NCBI RefSeq assembly: GCF_013394655.1
Contig: NZ_CP053351.1
Span: 2,944,501 to 3,008,500 of the forward strand
DNA from: Winogradskyella schleiferi
Lineage (GTDB): Bacteria > Bacteroidota > Bacteroidia > Flavobacteriales > Flavobacteriaceae
DNA: 64,000 bases
Direction of reading: 5' to 3'
The notes under the pieces are model-generated. The model did no database searches, was not told the origin of the DNA, and saw only the letters and a program-made list of their open reading frames with translations. A program made the position numbers and the translations under genes. Shown here piece by piece: positions 1 through 7,585 of this stretch (the first letter of the stretch is position 1; every line of letters starts with the position of its first letter).

Positions 1-25
1 CTCCAAAAGTGACTACTTTTTTCAT
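1..25 (-). CDS. kdgK: 5' end of a probable 2-keto-3-deoxygluconate kinase (partial)
   Basis: Only the first eight codons lie in the window; they read MKKVVTFG on the minus strand from an ATG at 25-23. This matches the usual start of PfkB-family 2-keto-3-deoxygluconate kinases (MKKVVTFGE...). Such a kinase phosphorylates KDG to KDPG, the step that follows DEHU reduction in alginate breakdown, so the position beside the alginate locus fits. The gene is divergent from the LacI-type regulator at 173 and shares a control region with two palindromic operators. The identification rests on eight residues plus context; another PfkB sugar kinase is possible. Confidence 0.5.
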
Positions 26-61
26 TCTGAATAGTTGTTTATTTAGTTATAAAATTCTGTT

Positions 62-81
62 TTGCTTAATCGATTAAGCAA
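62..81. promoter_or_regulatory. LacI-type operator, copy 1
   Basis: Perfect 20-bp palindrome TTGCTTAATCGATTAAGCAA with a central CG step, as is usual for LacI-family sites. It lies 37 bp upstream of the divergent kdgK-like start and is identical to the copy at 141-160 (centres 79 bp apart). It probably binds the regulator encoded at 173-1192. Confidence 0.8.
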
Positions 82-140
82 TTTTTTTAAAAATAAATCA
101 AAACATATTCGCTTTGATTCTTATCGCTAAAAGATTATAT

Positions 141-160
141 TTGCTTAATCGATTAAGCAA
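141..160. promoter_or_regulatory. LacI-type operator, copy 2
   Basis: Identical 20-bp palindrome to 62-81; here the symmetry extends two more bases on each side (139-162). It ends 12 bp before the TTG start of the LacI-type gene, so a bound protein would cover the leader of that gene. This suggests autorepression, and two spaced sites would allow DNA looping across the divergent promoters. Confidence 0.8.
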
Positions 161-172
161 ATATATAAAAAC

Positions 173-1192
173 TTGGCGAATAAAAAAAGAACAACATTAA
201 AAGACATCGGAAATGTATTAAACATTTCTCCTGCGGCCGTTTCCAAAGCTATGAACGACGACTCTCGTATCAGTGATAAAACAAAGACAGCCGTTAAACG
301 TGTTGCCAAAGATTTAAACTATCAACCAAACCATTTAGCGAGTGCTCTAAGAAAAGGGAAAAGTAATTTGGTTGGTGTTATTGTACCCAGAACCAACAGT
401 AATTTCTTTTCTTCCGTTTTAGAAAATATGGAAGCTGTGCTTAATAAAGCTGGCTATAATATTATTATTACGCAATCCAATGAATCGTTTGAAAAGGAAT
501 GTCAAAATATAGATACTTTATTATACACTCAAGTCGATGGCATAATAGCTTCTATGGCAAACGAAACTGTTGACTTATCCCATTATGAAAAAATTAAGGC
601 GAATGGTATTCCATTAATACTTTTTGATCGCGGTGAGAATGATCTCAATGTTGATTATGTAGGTATCAATGATTATGACAGTAGCCATATTATTGTAAAG
701 CATTTAGTTGAAAAAGGTTGTAAACGTATCGCACATATTGGTGGATTCCGACGAACACGGATTTTTAATAACAGAATAAAAGGTTATGTGGATGCTTTAA
801 AGAAAAACGAATTACCAATAGATGATAGTCTTATTATTGAAAGCTCGTTGACGCTTGAAGATGGCAGAAGAGAAATGCAACGTCTTCTTGAATTGGCAAA
901 CAGACCAGATGCTGTTTATGTGGCTAGTGATTATGCCGCTTTAGGTGCATTACAAGTTTTAAATGAGCGCCAAATACATGTCCCAAATGATATTAGATTA
1001 GTTGGTTTTGGTAATGAACCTTTCACTTCTTTAGTAAGTCCATCAATTACAAGTGTAGCTCAACACAGTAAAGATATTGGTCGGTTAGCAGCTGAGGCCT
1101 TTCTTATGCACGCTTCTAAAGACGAAATTAAACAAAGCCTAAATAAAATAATCTTGGATGCTGAATTGATCGTTAGGGATTCTTCAAGATAA
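173..1192 (+). CDS. LacI-family transcriptional regulator
   Basis: 339 aa. The N-terminal LacI helix-turn-helix spans about residues 7-30 (TLKDIGNVLNISPAAVSKAM), followed by the hinge helix (NHLASALRKG) and a periplasmic-binding-protein-like effector domain from about residue 63 (NLVGVIVPRTNSNFF...). Length is normal for the family. The start is TTG at 173, chosen because the usual family start falls here and no ATG precedes the helix-turn-helix. It is divergent from a kdgK-like gene with two identical palindromes between them, so it probably controls KDG kinase and itself, perhaps in response to a uronate catabolite. The effector is inferred; GalR/MalR-like roles cannot be excluded. Confidence 0.92.
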   Translation: MANKKRTTLKDIGNVLNISPAAVSKAMNDDSRISDKTKTAVKRVAKDLNYQPNHLASALRKGKSNLVGVIVPRTNSNFFSSVLENMEAVLNKAGYNIIITQSNESFEKECQNIDTLLYTQVDGIIASMANETVDLSHYEKIKANGIPLILFDRGENDLNVDYVGINDYDSSHIIVKHLVEKGCKRIAHIGGFRRTRIFNNRIKGYVDALKKNELPIDDSLIIESSLTLEDGRREMQRLLELANRPDAVYVASDYAALGALQVLNERQIHVPNDIRLVGFGNEPFTSLVSPSITSVAQHSKDIGRLAAEAFLMHASKDEIKQSLNKIILDAELIVRDSSR

Positions 1193-1208
1193 TAATTTGA
1201 GGTATAAA

Positions 1209-1238
1209 AAAGTGGTTAAACCTAAGTCTAACCACTTT
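1209..1238. terminator. Bidirectional terminator between convergent genes
   Basis: Ten-bp perfect stem (AAAGTGGTTA / TAACCACTTT) with a 10-nt loop, followed by a T-run in both directions. It sits between the LacI-type gene ending at 1192 and the SDR gene ending at 1281, so it can end both transcripts. Confidence 0.85.
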
Positions 1239-1280
1239 CTTTTAAAATTATATAAAAATTAGCTAAATGCTAACGCTTAA

Positions 1281-2042
1281 TTAGATACCTAAAGCTTGTC
1301 CACCTCCAATTTGGATAGTTTCAGCTGTAATAAATGCGGCATCTTTACTTGCCAAGAAAGAAATAACTCCAGCAACATCCTCTGGCTGACCTAATCTTCC
1401 TAGCATGATATTATTTGCCCAAGACGCAAACACTTCTGGTTTTGTCGCTTTAATTTGTGCATGAAACGGTGTATCAATTGTACCTGGCGATACAGCGTTG
1501 ACTCTGATTCCATATTCAGCTAAATCTTTCGCCAAGGCTCTAGTGATGGCATGTACTCCAGCTTTAGATGTTCCATAGATTCCGGCTCCAGGTCCACCTG
1601 CAGTCCAACCTGCATTTGAAGTATAATTTATAATTGAAGGATGGTCTCCTTTTTTAAGATAAGGTATAGCGGCTCTTGATGCAAAAAATACAGAATCAAG
1701 GTTAAGTGCCATTACTTTTCTGTAAAATTCGGTTGTCATTTCCTCAAAACGAGATCGGCCACCTAATCCACCAGCATTGTTTACCAGTACATCAATTCTA
1801 CCATACTTGTCACCTATTTTTTTAATATTGGAAGTCACAGCTTCATCACTTGTAACATCAAATCCGTAATATTCAGCAGTGATACCTTCATCAGTCAACT
1901 GTTTTACTCTATCTGCTCCTGCGCTATCTTCTATACCGTTTAAAACTACCGTATAGCCATCTTTACCTAATCTTTTTGCGACTTCAAAACCTATTCCTCC
2001 TGTAGCTCCTGTTACGACTGCTACTTTTCCTTTGTTACTCAT
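1281..2042 (-). CDS. SDR-family oxidoreductase, probable DEHU reductase
   Basis: 253 aa classical short-chain dehydrogenase. The cofactor motif TGATGGIG is at about 12-19, NNAG at about 88-91, and the catalytic Ser and YGTSK lie near 142 and 156-160. The C-terminal segment has the usual GQPEDVAG...SKDAAFITAETIQIGGG pattern. In flavobacterial alginate loci SDRs reduce 4-deoxy-L-erythro-5-hexoseulose uronate (DEHU) to KDG; the position downstream of the GntR regulator and MFS transporter supports that role. It is the last gene of the leftward unit and is followed by a terminator. A second, clearly different SDR is at 15242-16006, so one may use NADH and the other NADPH, or one may have another substrate. 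Confidence 0.9.
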   Translation of the reverse strand: MSNKGKVAVVTGATGGIGFEVAKRLGKDGYTVVLNGIEDSAGADRVKQLTDEGITAEYYGFDVTSDEAVTSNIKKIGDKYGRIDVLVNNAGGLGGRSRFEEMTTEFYRKVMALNLDSVFFASRAAIPYLKKGDHPSIINYTSNAGWTAGGPGAGIYGTSKAGVHAITRALAKDLAEYGIRVNAVSPGTIDTPFHAQIKATKPEVFASWANNIMLGRLGQPEDVAGVISFLASKDAAFITAETIQIGGGQALGI

Positions 2043-2098
2043 TTTTTTTGTTTTATTCTAATTAAGTTATACTTGTTTTTAATTATGTTTTATTTATT

Positions 2099-3415
2099 CT
2101 AATAATCTTTAGGTTTTAACGGTTCAATTTTTGGACATAAGAACCAGACGGCAGAAAGTGCTATTATCGCTAATGCTCCACCGATTATAAATGCAGGCGT
2201 GTAGTTTCCTCCAGTTGTTATGAATGCAACTACATAAGTAAGACCTGCTGCGCCTAATTTGGCTGCCATACCAGAAAAGCCAGATAATGTACCGACTATT
2301 TTTCCGCTGAATAGATCACTCGGCAATGTTTGTATATTTCCGATTGCTATTTGAAATCCGAATAACAAAACCGCCATGATAAGTACGGCGCTCATTGCTG
2401 ACGCAGGAGCTTTAAGCAAGAAGAAGCAAGGAATCATAATTAAACACCCCAGAGTGATGGTCATTTTCCGAGTTTTATCTACAGTCCATCCTGCTTTTAT
2501 TCTGTTTTTGGCAAGTAAACCACCAAAGATAGCTCCGATCATTGCACCAACATAGGGTACCCAAGCTGAGAACGCTATTTCCTTAACATCCATTCCGAAA
2601 ACTTCTGACAAATAAATCGGTATCCAGACAATAAATAGCCACCAAATGGGATCAATTGCAGCAGAAGCGATTACAACTCCCCAACTCTCTTTATGACTAA
2701 ACAATTCGCCAGTACTAGGCGCATATCCTTGATCATAAGTTCCATCCTCATTAATATCTTGGTTTCTTTGTCCGGATAAGATATACTTTTTTTCATCATC
2801 TGTTAGCCATGGATGAGTTTTCGGTGGACTTTTAACCACATAAAACCAAGGAATTAGCCATAGGAATCCGAGTACAGCCACCACAATAAATATGGCTTTC
2901 CAATCAAAATAAACAGCTAACAATCCAATAATTGGATAGGCCACTATACCTCCTATCGCTGCTCCTGAATTGAAGATTCCCTGTGCAAGTGCTCTCTCTG
3001 TAGTTGGAAACCATTCTGCGTTTGCTTTAGCAGCACCAGGCCAGTTTCCAGCTTCTGCAATCCCTAATATAGATCTGAAGATTGAAAAACTTAACATGCC
3101 CTGTGCGAATGCATGCAACATTGTAGCAATAGACCATACACCAATAGAAAGTGCAAAACCCAATCTGGTGCCGATCCAATCAAAAATTTTACCAAAAAGT
3201 GCTTGGCCTCCAGCATAGGATAGAATAAAAACGGTTGATATAGTACCGTAAATGGCTTTATGACCATCCTTATCCATTTCAGGAAATAAGTCATTGGCAA
3301 TATCTGGCCATAATGCTCCAAAAGCTTGTCTATCTATATAATTTATAATTGCGGCTAGAGCCACAAGCCCAACTACCCACCATCTTAAGCCATTTATTTT
3401 CTTACCTATTTGCAT
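2099..3415 (-). CDS. MFS transporter, hexuronate (ExuT-like) type
   Basis: 438 aa with about 12 predicted membrane spans. The N-terminal INYIDRQAFGALWPDIANDL segment and the RSILGIAEAGNWPGAAKANAEWFP motif are typical of the anion:cation symporter branch of MFS, which includes hexuronate transporters (ExuT/UxuT). In this locus it most likely moves unsaturated uronate monomers or DEHU across the inner membrane. It lies 12 bp downstream of the GntR gene and 56 bp upstream of the SDR, in the same orientation, so the three are probably co-transcribed. Substrate is inferred from context. Confidence 0.9.
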   Translation of the reverse strand: MQIGKKINGLRWWVVGLVALAAIINYIDRQAFGALWPDIANDLFPEMDKDGHKAIYGTISTVFILSYAGGQALFGKIFDWIGTRLGFALSIGVWSIATMLHAFAQGMLSFSIFRSILGIAEAGNWPGAAKANAEWFPTTERALAQGIFNSGAAIGGIVAYPIIGLLAVYFDWKAIFIVVAVLGFLWLIPWFYVVKSPPKTHPWLTDDEKKYILSGQRNQDINEDGTYDQGYAPSTGELFSHKESWGVVIASAAIDPIWWLFIVWIPIYLSEVFGMDVKEIAFSAWVPYVGAMIGAIFGGLLAKNRIKAGWTVDKTRKMTITLGCLIMIPCFFLLKAPASAMSAVLIMAVLLFGFQIAIGNIQTLPSDLFSGKIVGTLSGFSGMAAKLGAAGLTYVVAFITTGGNYTPAFIIGGALAIIALSAVWFLCPKIEPLKPKDY

Positions 3416-3427
3416 ATTTATTTGAAT

Positions 3428-4141
3428 TTAAGATGATTTTTTAACATTATAACAATATTGATACAACACAGTAAAGTGATCTTTCATTTTTTGCTTTGCC
3501 AATTTAGGGTCTTGATTCTTTATGGCGCTATATATAGCATTGTGCTCTTCAATTCCTTGGCGAGCTAAGCTTTTATCACAAACATGGTACTTTTCAAAAT
3601 TTGTAATTATTTCTGGTGTAATTAACAGCATGAAATTATTTAATGTGGCATTACCACTCGCTTTAGCAATCGCTAAGTGAAATAATAAATCCTCCTGTAC
3701 CGCTTCTTCTCCTCTAAGTACTTTATCTGAATAAGCATCCAAGGCTGATTTTATTTTTGTTAAATCCTCATCTGACCTTCTAAGAGACGCTAAGCGTACT
3801 GTTTTTAGTTCCAACAGAATTCGTGTTTCAACTAAAGATTTAAAGTTTGGTTCTTGCAGGCTTAAGATTTCATCTATCATTCCATTCATGGCAATAACGC
3901 CGATATTGGCAACAAAAGTTCCGCTTTGAGGAATAGAATCCAATAATCCGTAAGTTTCTAATTTTTGAATGGCCTGTCTGACATTACTTCTAGTGACGCC
4001 GAATTTTTCGGATAAGGTTCGCTCTGAAGGTAATTTATCACCTGGCTCAAGATTTTTGAAATTTATGAGATCCTTAATTTTTGAAATAATTGTATTCTGA
4101 ATATCTATACTGTCTGCTTTTGCTAATATTTCTAATTTCAT
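3428..4141 (-). CDS. GntR-family (FadR/FCD type) regulator of the alginate locus
   Basis: 237 aa. The N-terminal winged helix is recognisable (KDLINFKNLEPGDKLPSERT, then EKFGVTRSNVRQAIQKLETYGLL), followed by an all-helical FCD ligand domain with the expected Asp/His metal-type residues (DLLFHLAIAKASGN). A GntR repressor (AusR) controls alginate catabolism in Zobellia galactanivorans; this gene sits in the corresponding place between the SusCD unit and the transporter, so I infer an orthologous role. FadR-type proteins often bind TGGTnnnACCA-like sites, close to the TGGTTWACCA tandem operators found upstream of three transcription units here. A degenerate copy lies 18 bp upstream of its own start. 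Confidence 0.92.
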   Translation of the reverse strand: MKLEILAKADSIDIQNTIISKIKDLINFKNLEPGDKLPSERTLSEKFGVTRSNVRQAIQKLETYGLLDSIPQSGTFVANIGVIAMNGMIDEILSLQEPNFKSLVETRILLELKTVRLASLRRSDEDLTKIKSALDAYSDKVLRGEEAVQEDLLFHLAIAKASGNATLNNFMLLITPEIITNFEKYHVCDKSLARQGIEEHNAIYSAIKNQDPKLAKQKMKDHFTVLYQYCYNVKKSS

Positions 4142-4159
4142 ACCTAAAAATTTATAAAT

Positions 4160-4172
4160 TGGTTACCCAGAT
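4160..4172. promoter_or_regulatory. Degenerate GntR operator upstream of the regulator gene
   Basis: TGGTTACCCAGAT is one mismatch away from the TGGTTAACCA core seen at the three main promoters. It lies 18 bp upstream of the GntR start codon and suggests autoregulation. Only a single unit is present and no -7 box is fused to it. Confidence 0.4.
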
Positions 4173-4243
4173 TAAACCTGATAAAGTTATATAAATAATA
4201 AACAAACACTATAAAAAATAAGGACTATTTAATAGTGCTTAAA

Positions 4244-4277
4244 GAATTCTACCAGTAAAGGTAATTTGGCAGAATTC
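4244..4277 (-). terminator. Possible hairpin terminator after the SusCD-PL7 unit
   Basis: In minus-strand RNA GAATTCTGCC pairs with GGTAGAATTC (10 bp with one G-U pair that forms only on this strand). It begins 28 nt after the PL7 stop codon. The following U-run is poor, so termination may be partial. Confidence 0.45.
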
Positions 4278-4304
4278 AATAAGCGACTAACTCAAATAAA
4301 CTTA

Positions 4305-5240
4305 TTAATGACTGATTTCTAATTCGTAAAACCTCACTTTAGCGTAAGCACCTTCGTCTCTGGATTGAAAGTAATTTCCTGCTTTAAAATAATTTTCAAA
4401 TATGCCCCATTTTTTGATGTGGATACTTTCATAAGATTTAAATTCACTATCATTTAAAATAATAAGCATTTTTCCGTCCGTAACTTGAACTTCTAATTTG
4501 AATTTTCTGAAATCTACTTTTTGCTTAAAATTAAATCCTTCATCATCATCCCAAGCATCCTCATGCAATATCTCCGTATCTGAAGCATTTAAATTTTTCA
4601 GTATTTTAGTCTTAACCCTAATCTTTCCTTTATCCCAATAGATTTTTAATATTGGTGGCGCATTGTTATCATCTTCTCCAATAAGATCGCGCTGTTCGTT
4701 GGTTAATCTTCCATGGATTTGCATAATGATGACACGATGGTATTTGCCATCTTCGTCCCTAGTAACTTCATCCATGGCCAATTTGGCCATCATGGTGCCA
4801 CCTTGCTCAAAGGTCCAGTTTACATTATTCTCTCCAGGCACCATTTGCTCTCTTAACTCTGACCTTGAATATTTAGTGTTTCTAGTCGTGGAACTGGTTG
4901 GCATGGCATGAAAGACTATAGCTCCTTTTGTAGAGTCTATATAAATATATGGCTTTGCAACCTCTACACTAGCAAAATTTGAAATCTCTGGCGGTTCTAT
5001 TTCGTAAGGCTTCCCTTCTTCGTTAGTTACCGGTAAAGTGACTTTCCAATGACTGAGGTCGATTTCTGGAAGTTTTACTTTTTTCCGTTTCTTTCGTTTC
5101 TTCTTTTTTTTGTCCTTTTTTTCAACTTTAGTTTCCGAGTCTGTAACACTACTTCCCTTGTTCTGGGAAGTAGCATTAACAGATAGGAATGCTATCATCA
5201 ATACTGACAATAAAAATTGTTTTGAGGAAACTTTGCTCAT
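4305..5240 (-). CDS. PL7-family alginate lyase with Lys/Arg-rich linker
   Basis: 311 aa. A signal peptide covers about residues 1-26. The mature domain from about 58 carries the three PL7 hallmark segments: RSELR at 126-130, QIH at 174-176 and YFKAGNYFQ at 284-292. It cleaves alginate by beta-elimination, probably at the cell surface or in the periplasm; QIH is commonly linked to guluronate-containing substrates. Between signal peptide and enzyme domain (residues 38-56) lies an extreme Lys/Arg tract, an unusual linker that could bind the polyanionic substrate or cell surface. It is the last gene of the SusCD unit, 23 bp after the neighbouring lipoprotein gene. It has no lipobox, unlike the other two PL7 enzymes here. 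Confidence 0.93.
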   Translation of the reverse strand: MSKVSSKQFLLSVLMIAFLSVNATSQNKGSSVTDSETKVEKKDKKKKKRKKRKKVKLPEIDLSHWKVTLPVTNEEGKPYEIEPPEISNFASVEVAKPYIYIDSTKGAIVFHAMPTSSTTRNTKYSRSELREQMVPGENNVNWTFEQGGTMMAKLAMDEVTRDEDGKYHRVIIMQIHGRLTNEQRDLIGEDDNNAPPILKIYWDKGKIRVKTKILKNLNASDTEILHEDAWDDDEGFNFKQKVDFRKFKLEVQVTDGKMLIILNDSEFKSYESIHIKKWGIFENYFKAGNYFQSRDEGAYAKVRFYELEISH

Positions 5241-5263
5241 TATAACTAAATTATAAAATAGAT

Positions 5264-6730
5264 CTAGTTTGCATATACCTTAACATTATCAATCCATGCA
5301 TCTTTTGGAGTAACGGCATAAAACAATACAGAAACTTCTCCACTATCGTTAGAGGTAAATGGAATCTGAACTAATGTCCCAACCGTATCAGAGAATTTCC
5401 CTTGAGCTATGGTTCCAACATGATTACCTAAATTAGAATCAATATCAGCGATAGCATCGGCACCATCAATATAGTGACCATCTAAAACTATACCTACAAT
5501 TCTTCTTCCACCAATAGGATCGTCTGCAGTATCATCTTTTATAGCATATTCATATTCCAAGATATAATCCGTATTAGGTGTTAACGTAACTGCTTGGTAT
5601 GCATTTCTCGAGCTAGAACCTTGTTGCGGCCCACCAGATTGACTTGAAGTCCACTTTGCACCTCTTGTTTTAGACCCGTTATCGGTTCCATCATAATTTG
5701 TCCAAGAACCATCAGAACTTGATCCAAAAGGCGTTGTGGTTCCGTCTGTAAAAGTAGCAAACCTCCATTGAGCCGTACTTAAATCGAAACCACCATTTAA
5801 AATTGTTGCACTAGGATCCTTAGTTAAAATAATATTATCTACACTAATAGTTGCATGATCGTTAGCTGTACCACCTGCTCCTACTTCAAATTTAATTTCA
5901 TCTATTCTAACAACTGGTGCTGAAAAATCTGTAGCTAAATCATAGCTGAGATTAGCCCATTCACTATCAACTAAATCTATACCATCTAAAACATACTCAT
6001 CATCATTATCACCATTTATCAAAGTTATTTTTAGTTTATTAATACCTTCCGCAAAAACTGAATGAACATCAAAGTGAATATCCGTTGCACCAATACCATC
6101 TGGGTTATCGTTTGCTGGCGATGCAAAAGCATGTGCCACGACAACTTCTTCATCTAATTCAACGACTCCAGCTTCAGCGCCCAATCTTGAAATTTGAATG
6201 ATGTCATTTCCATCAATTGGTATAATGTTAGCTATAACATCTGCTACATCTATTCTGTTTTCCCAAGAAAGTAAACTGCCATCGAAATCCATGCCGTTAC
6301 TAAAAATAGCGAATACATCAGAATCATTACCGTCTGGTGATGTAGGTGTTGTACTTACAGTCGGTGGCGTATGAATAACTGTTACATTCTCTGATTTAGT
6401 AACGTCCGATTGACCTGTTGCTTTTGCAGTAACTGTTATGGTATACGAAACCTCCTCTACTTCATTAGGGTAGTCATACGTAGCAGAACCATTCTGCTCC
6501 GAAATAGTAGCAGTACTGCCGTTATGTCCAAAATCTACTACATAAGAATCAACACCAACAGACAATGGTGTTACCGTAACAACAGTTCCATCACCACTTG
6601 GAGTCACTTCAAAACTTGACAAAACGATACTTGTCATACCAGGTGAAGCAATATTATCATCATCACTACAAGATGATACCATAAGTCCTGCTATTAGCAA
6701 AGTACCTATTCCTTTTTTTATTAAATTCAT
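5264..6730 (-). CDS. Surface lipoprotein with PKD-like and jelly-roll domains (SusE/F-position glycan-binding protein)
   Basis: 488 aa. Signal peptide with lipobox at Cys21 (LMVSSC) followed by SDDDN, an acidic lipoprotein surface-export signal. A PKD-like domain covers about residues 33-120 (SYVVDFGHNG...ATYDYPNEVEEVSYTITVTA). The middle region looks beta-sandwich, and the C-terminal 170 residues (NGGFDLSTAQWRF ... DAWIDNVKVY) resemble carbohydrate-binding jelly-roll modules. Its position after SusC-SusD and a second PKD lipoprotein is that of SusE/F-like surface glycan-binding proteins, so it likely captures alginate. No catalytic motif is visible. Binding specificity is inferred. Confidence 0.85.
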   Translation of the reverse strand: MNLIKKGIGTLLIAGLMVSSCSDDDNIASPGMTSIVLSSFEVTPSGDGTVVTVTPLSVGVDSYVVDFGHNGSTATISEQNGSATYDYPNEVEEVSYTITVTAKATGQSDVTKSENVTVIHTPPTVSTTPTSPDGNDSDVFAIFSNGMDFDGSLLSWENRIDVADVIANIIPIDGNDIIQISRLGAEAGVVELDEEVVVAHAFASPANDNPDGIGATDIHFDVHSVFAEGINKLKITLINGDNDDEYVLDGIDLVDSEWANLSYDLATDFSAPVVRIDEIKFEVGAGGTANDHATISVDNIILTKDPSATILNGGFDLSTAQWRFATFTDGTTTPFGSSSDGSWTNYDGTDNGSKTRGAKWTSSQSGGPQQGSSSRNAYQAVTLTPNTDYILEYEYAIKDDTADDPIGGRRIVGIVLDGHYIDGADAIADIDSNLGNHVGTIAQGKFSDTVGTLVQIPFTSNDSGEVSVLFYAVTPKDAWIDNVKVYAN

Positions 6731-6749
6731 AATTATTTAATTTATCTGT

Positions 6750-7562
6750 TTATTGAATACTAATTAAATCAACTCTCAATTCAAAACCTGCATAGTCAAG
6801 TCTAAATCTCAAATTCTCTGTTTCAGACCCTGTTGTAAATGTGTATGATATCTCATAATACTGTCCAGAAGTAGCAGAGGCTGGAATATCTTCATTAACG
6901 AAATTTTGTCCACTATCTGCATCTTGAATTAAAAGCGCACCACTATTGGTACTACCAGGAACACTTACATGCCAAAAAGTAATTGTATAGGTTGTAGCAG
7001 GGCTTACTAATATAGTTTGATCCAGCCATTGCGAACTACTAGATAGTTTAGCACCTGTACTGCCATCTGGAGGCGTTGGACCTGAAGACCCTGTAAAAGT
7101 ACTTGTTTCCCCTCCGTTTCCTGCCCAAGGTGTTCTAGGACTGCATTCAAAACTAGGACATTGAAATATTGGCACTAATTGATCTATAACTTCTACATCA
7201 ATTGTAATTGTTGATGACTGACCATTAGAATCACTGGCAGTTAGACTAACAGGGTAAGTCCCTACTCCGGCAAAGGTATGTGATGGATCTTTCAAATTAG
7301 AAGTTACTCCTCCACCAAAATCCCATAAATACGTATTAGCTTCAATAGAAAGATCTGTAAAATTGACGATTCTAAAATCCTCTTGATCCGATGCATAGCT
7401 AAAATTTGCAGATGGAGGCACTGTATCTGCCTTTGAATTTGCATCTGGTAAATCATCTCTAAAAAGTTCATCACCGACACAGCTAACCAAAACACTAGAT
7501 GTTGCAATTAAAGTTAACAGCAGCAATGTTGTTTTACGGAAAATATTCATTTTATTTTTCAT
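6750..7562 (-). CDS. PKD-domain surface lipoprotein of the alginate locus
   Basis: 270 aa. Signal peptide and lipobox (SVLVSC, Cys28) followed by acidic residues. A clear PKD domain spans about residues 50-127 (ANFSY...YLWDFGGGVTSNLKDPSHTF...GTYPVSLTASD). The C-terminal 140 residues look like a beta-sandwich module (TPWAGNGGETSTF ... LRFRLDYAGFELRVDLISI). It lies 23 bp after susD and 19 bp before the next lipoprotein gene, so it is probably a surface glycan-binding partner of the SusCD transporter. A second Met at codon 5 (7550) is an equally good start. No enzyme motif is seen. Confidence 0.85.
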   Translation of the reverse strand: MKNKMNIFRKTTLLLLTLIATSSVLVSCVGDELFRDDLPDANSKADTVPPSANFSYASDQEDFRIVNFTDLSIEANTYLWDFGGGVTSNLKDPSHTFAGVGTYPVSLTASDSNGQSSTITIDVEVIDQLVPIFQCPSFECSPRTPWAGNGGETSTFTGSSGPTPPDGSTGAKLSSSSQWLDQTILVSPATTYTITFWHVSVPGSTNSGALLIQDADSGQNFVNEDIPASATSGQYYEISYTFTTGSETENLRFRLDYAGFELRVDLISIQ

Positions 7563-7585
7563 ATTTTAAATATTTATATATTAAT

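Noticed and set aside
1209..1238. Another GntR operator (GTGGTTAAACC)
   Set aside because: The TGGTT element here is one arm of a bidirectional terminator hairpin between convergent genes and lacks the TGGTnnACCA core.
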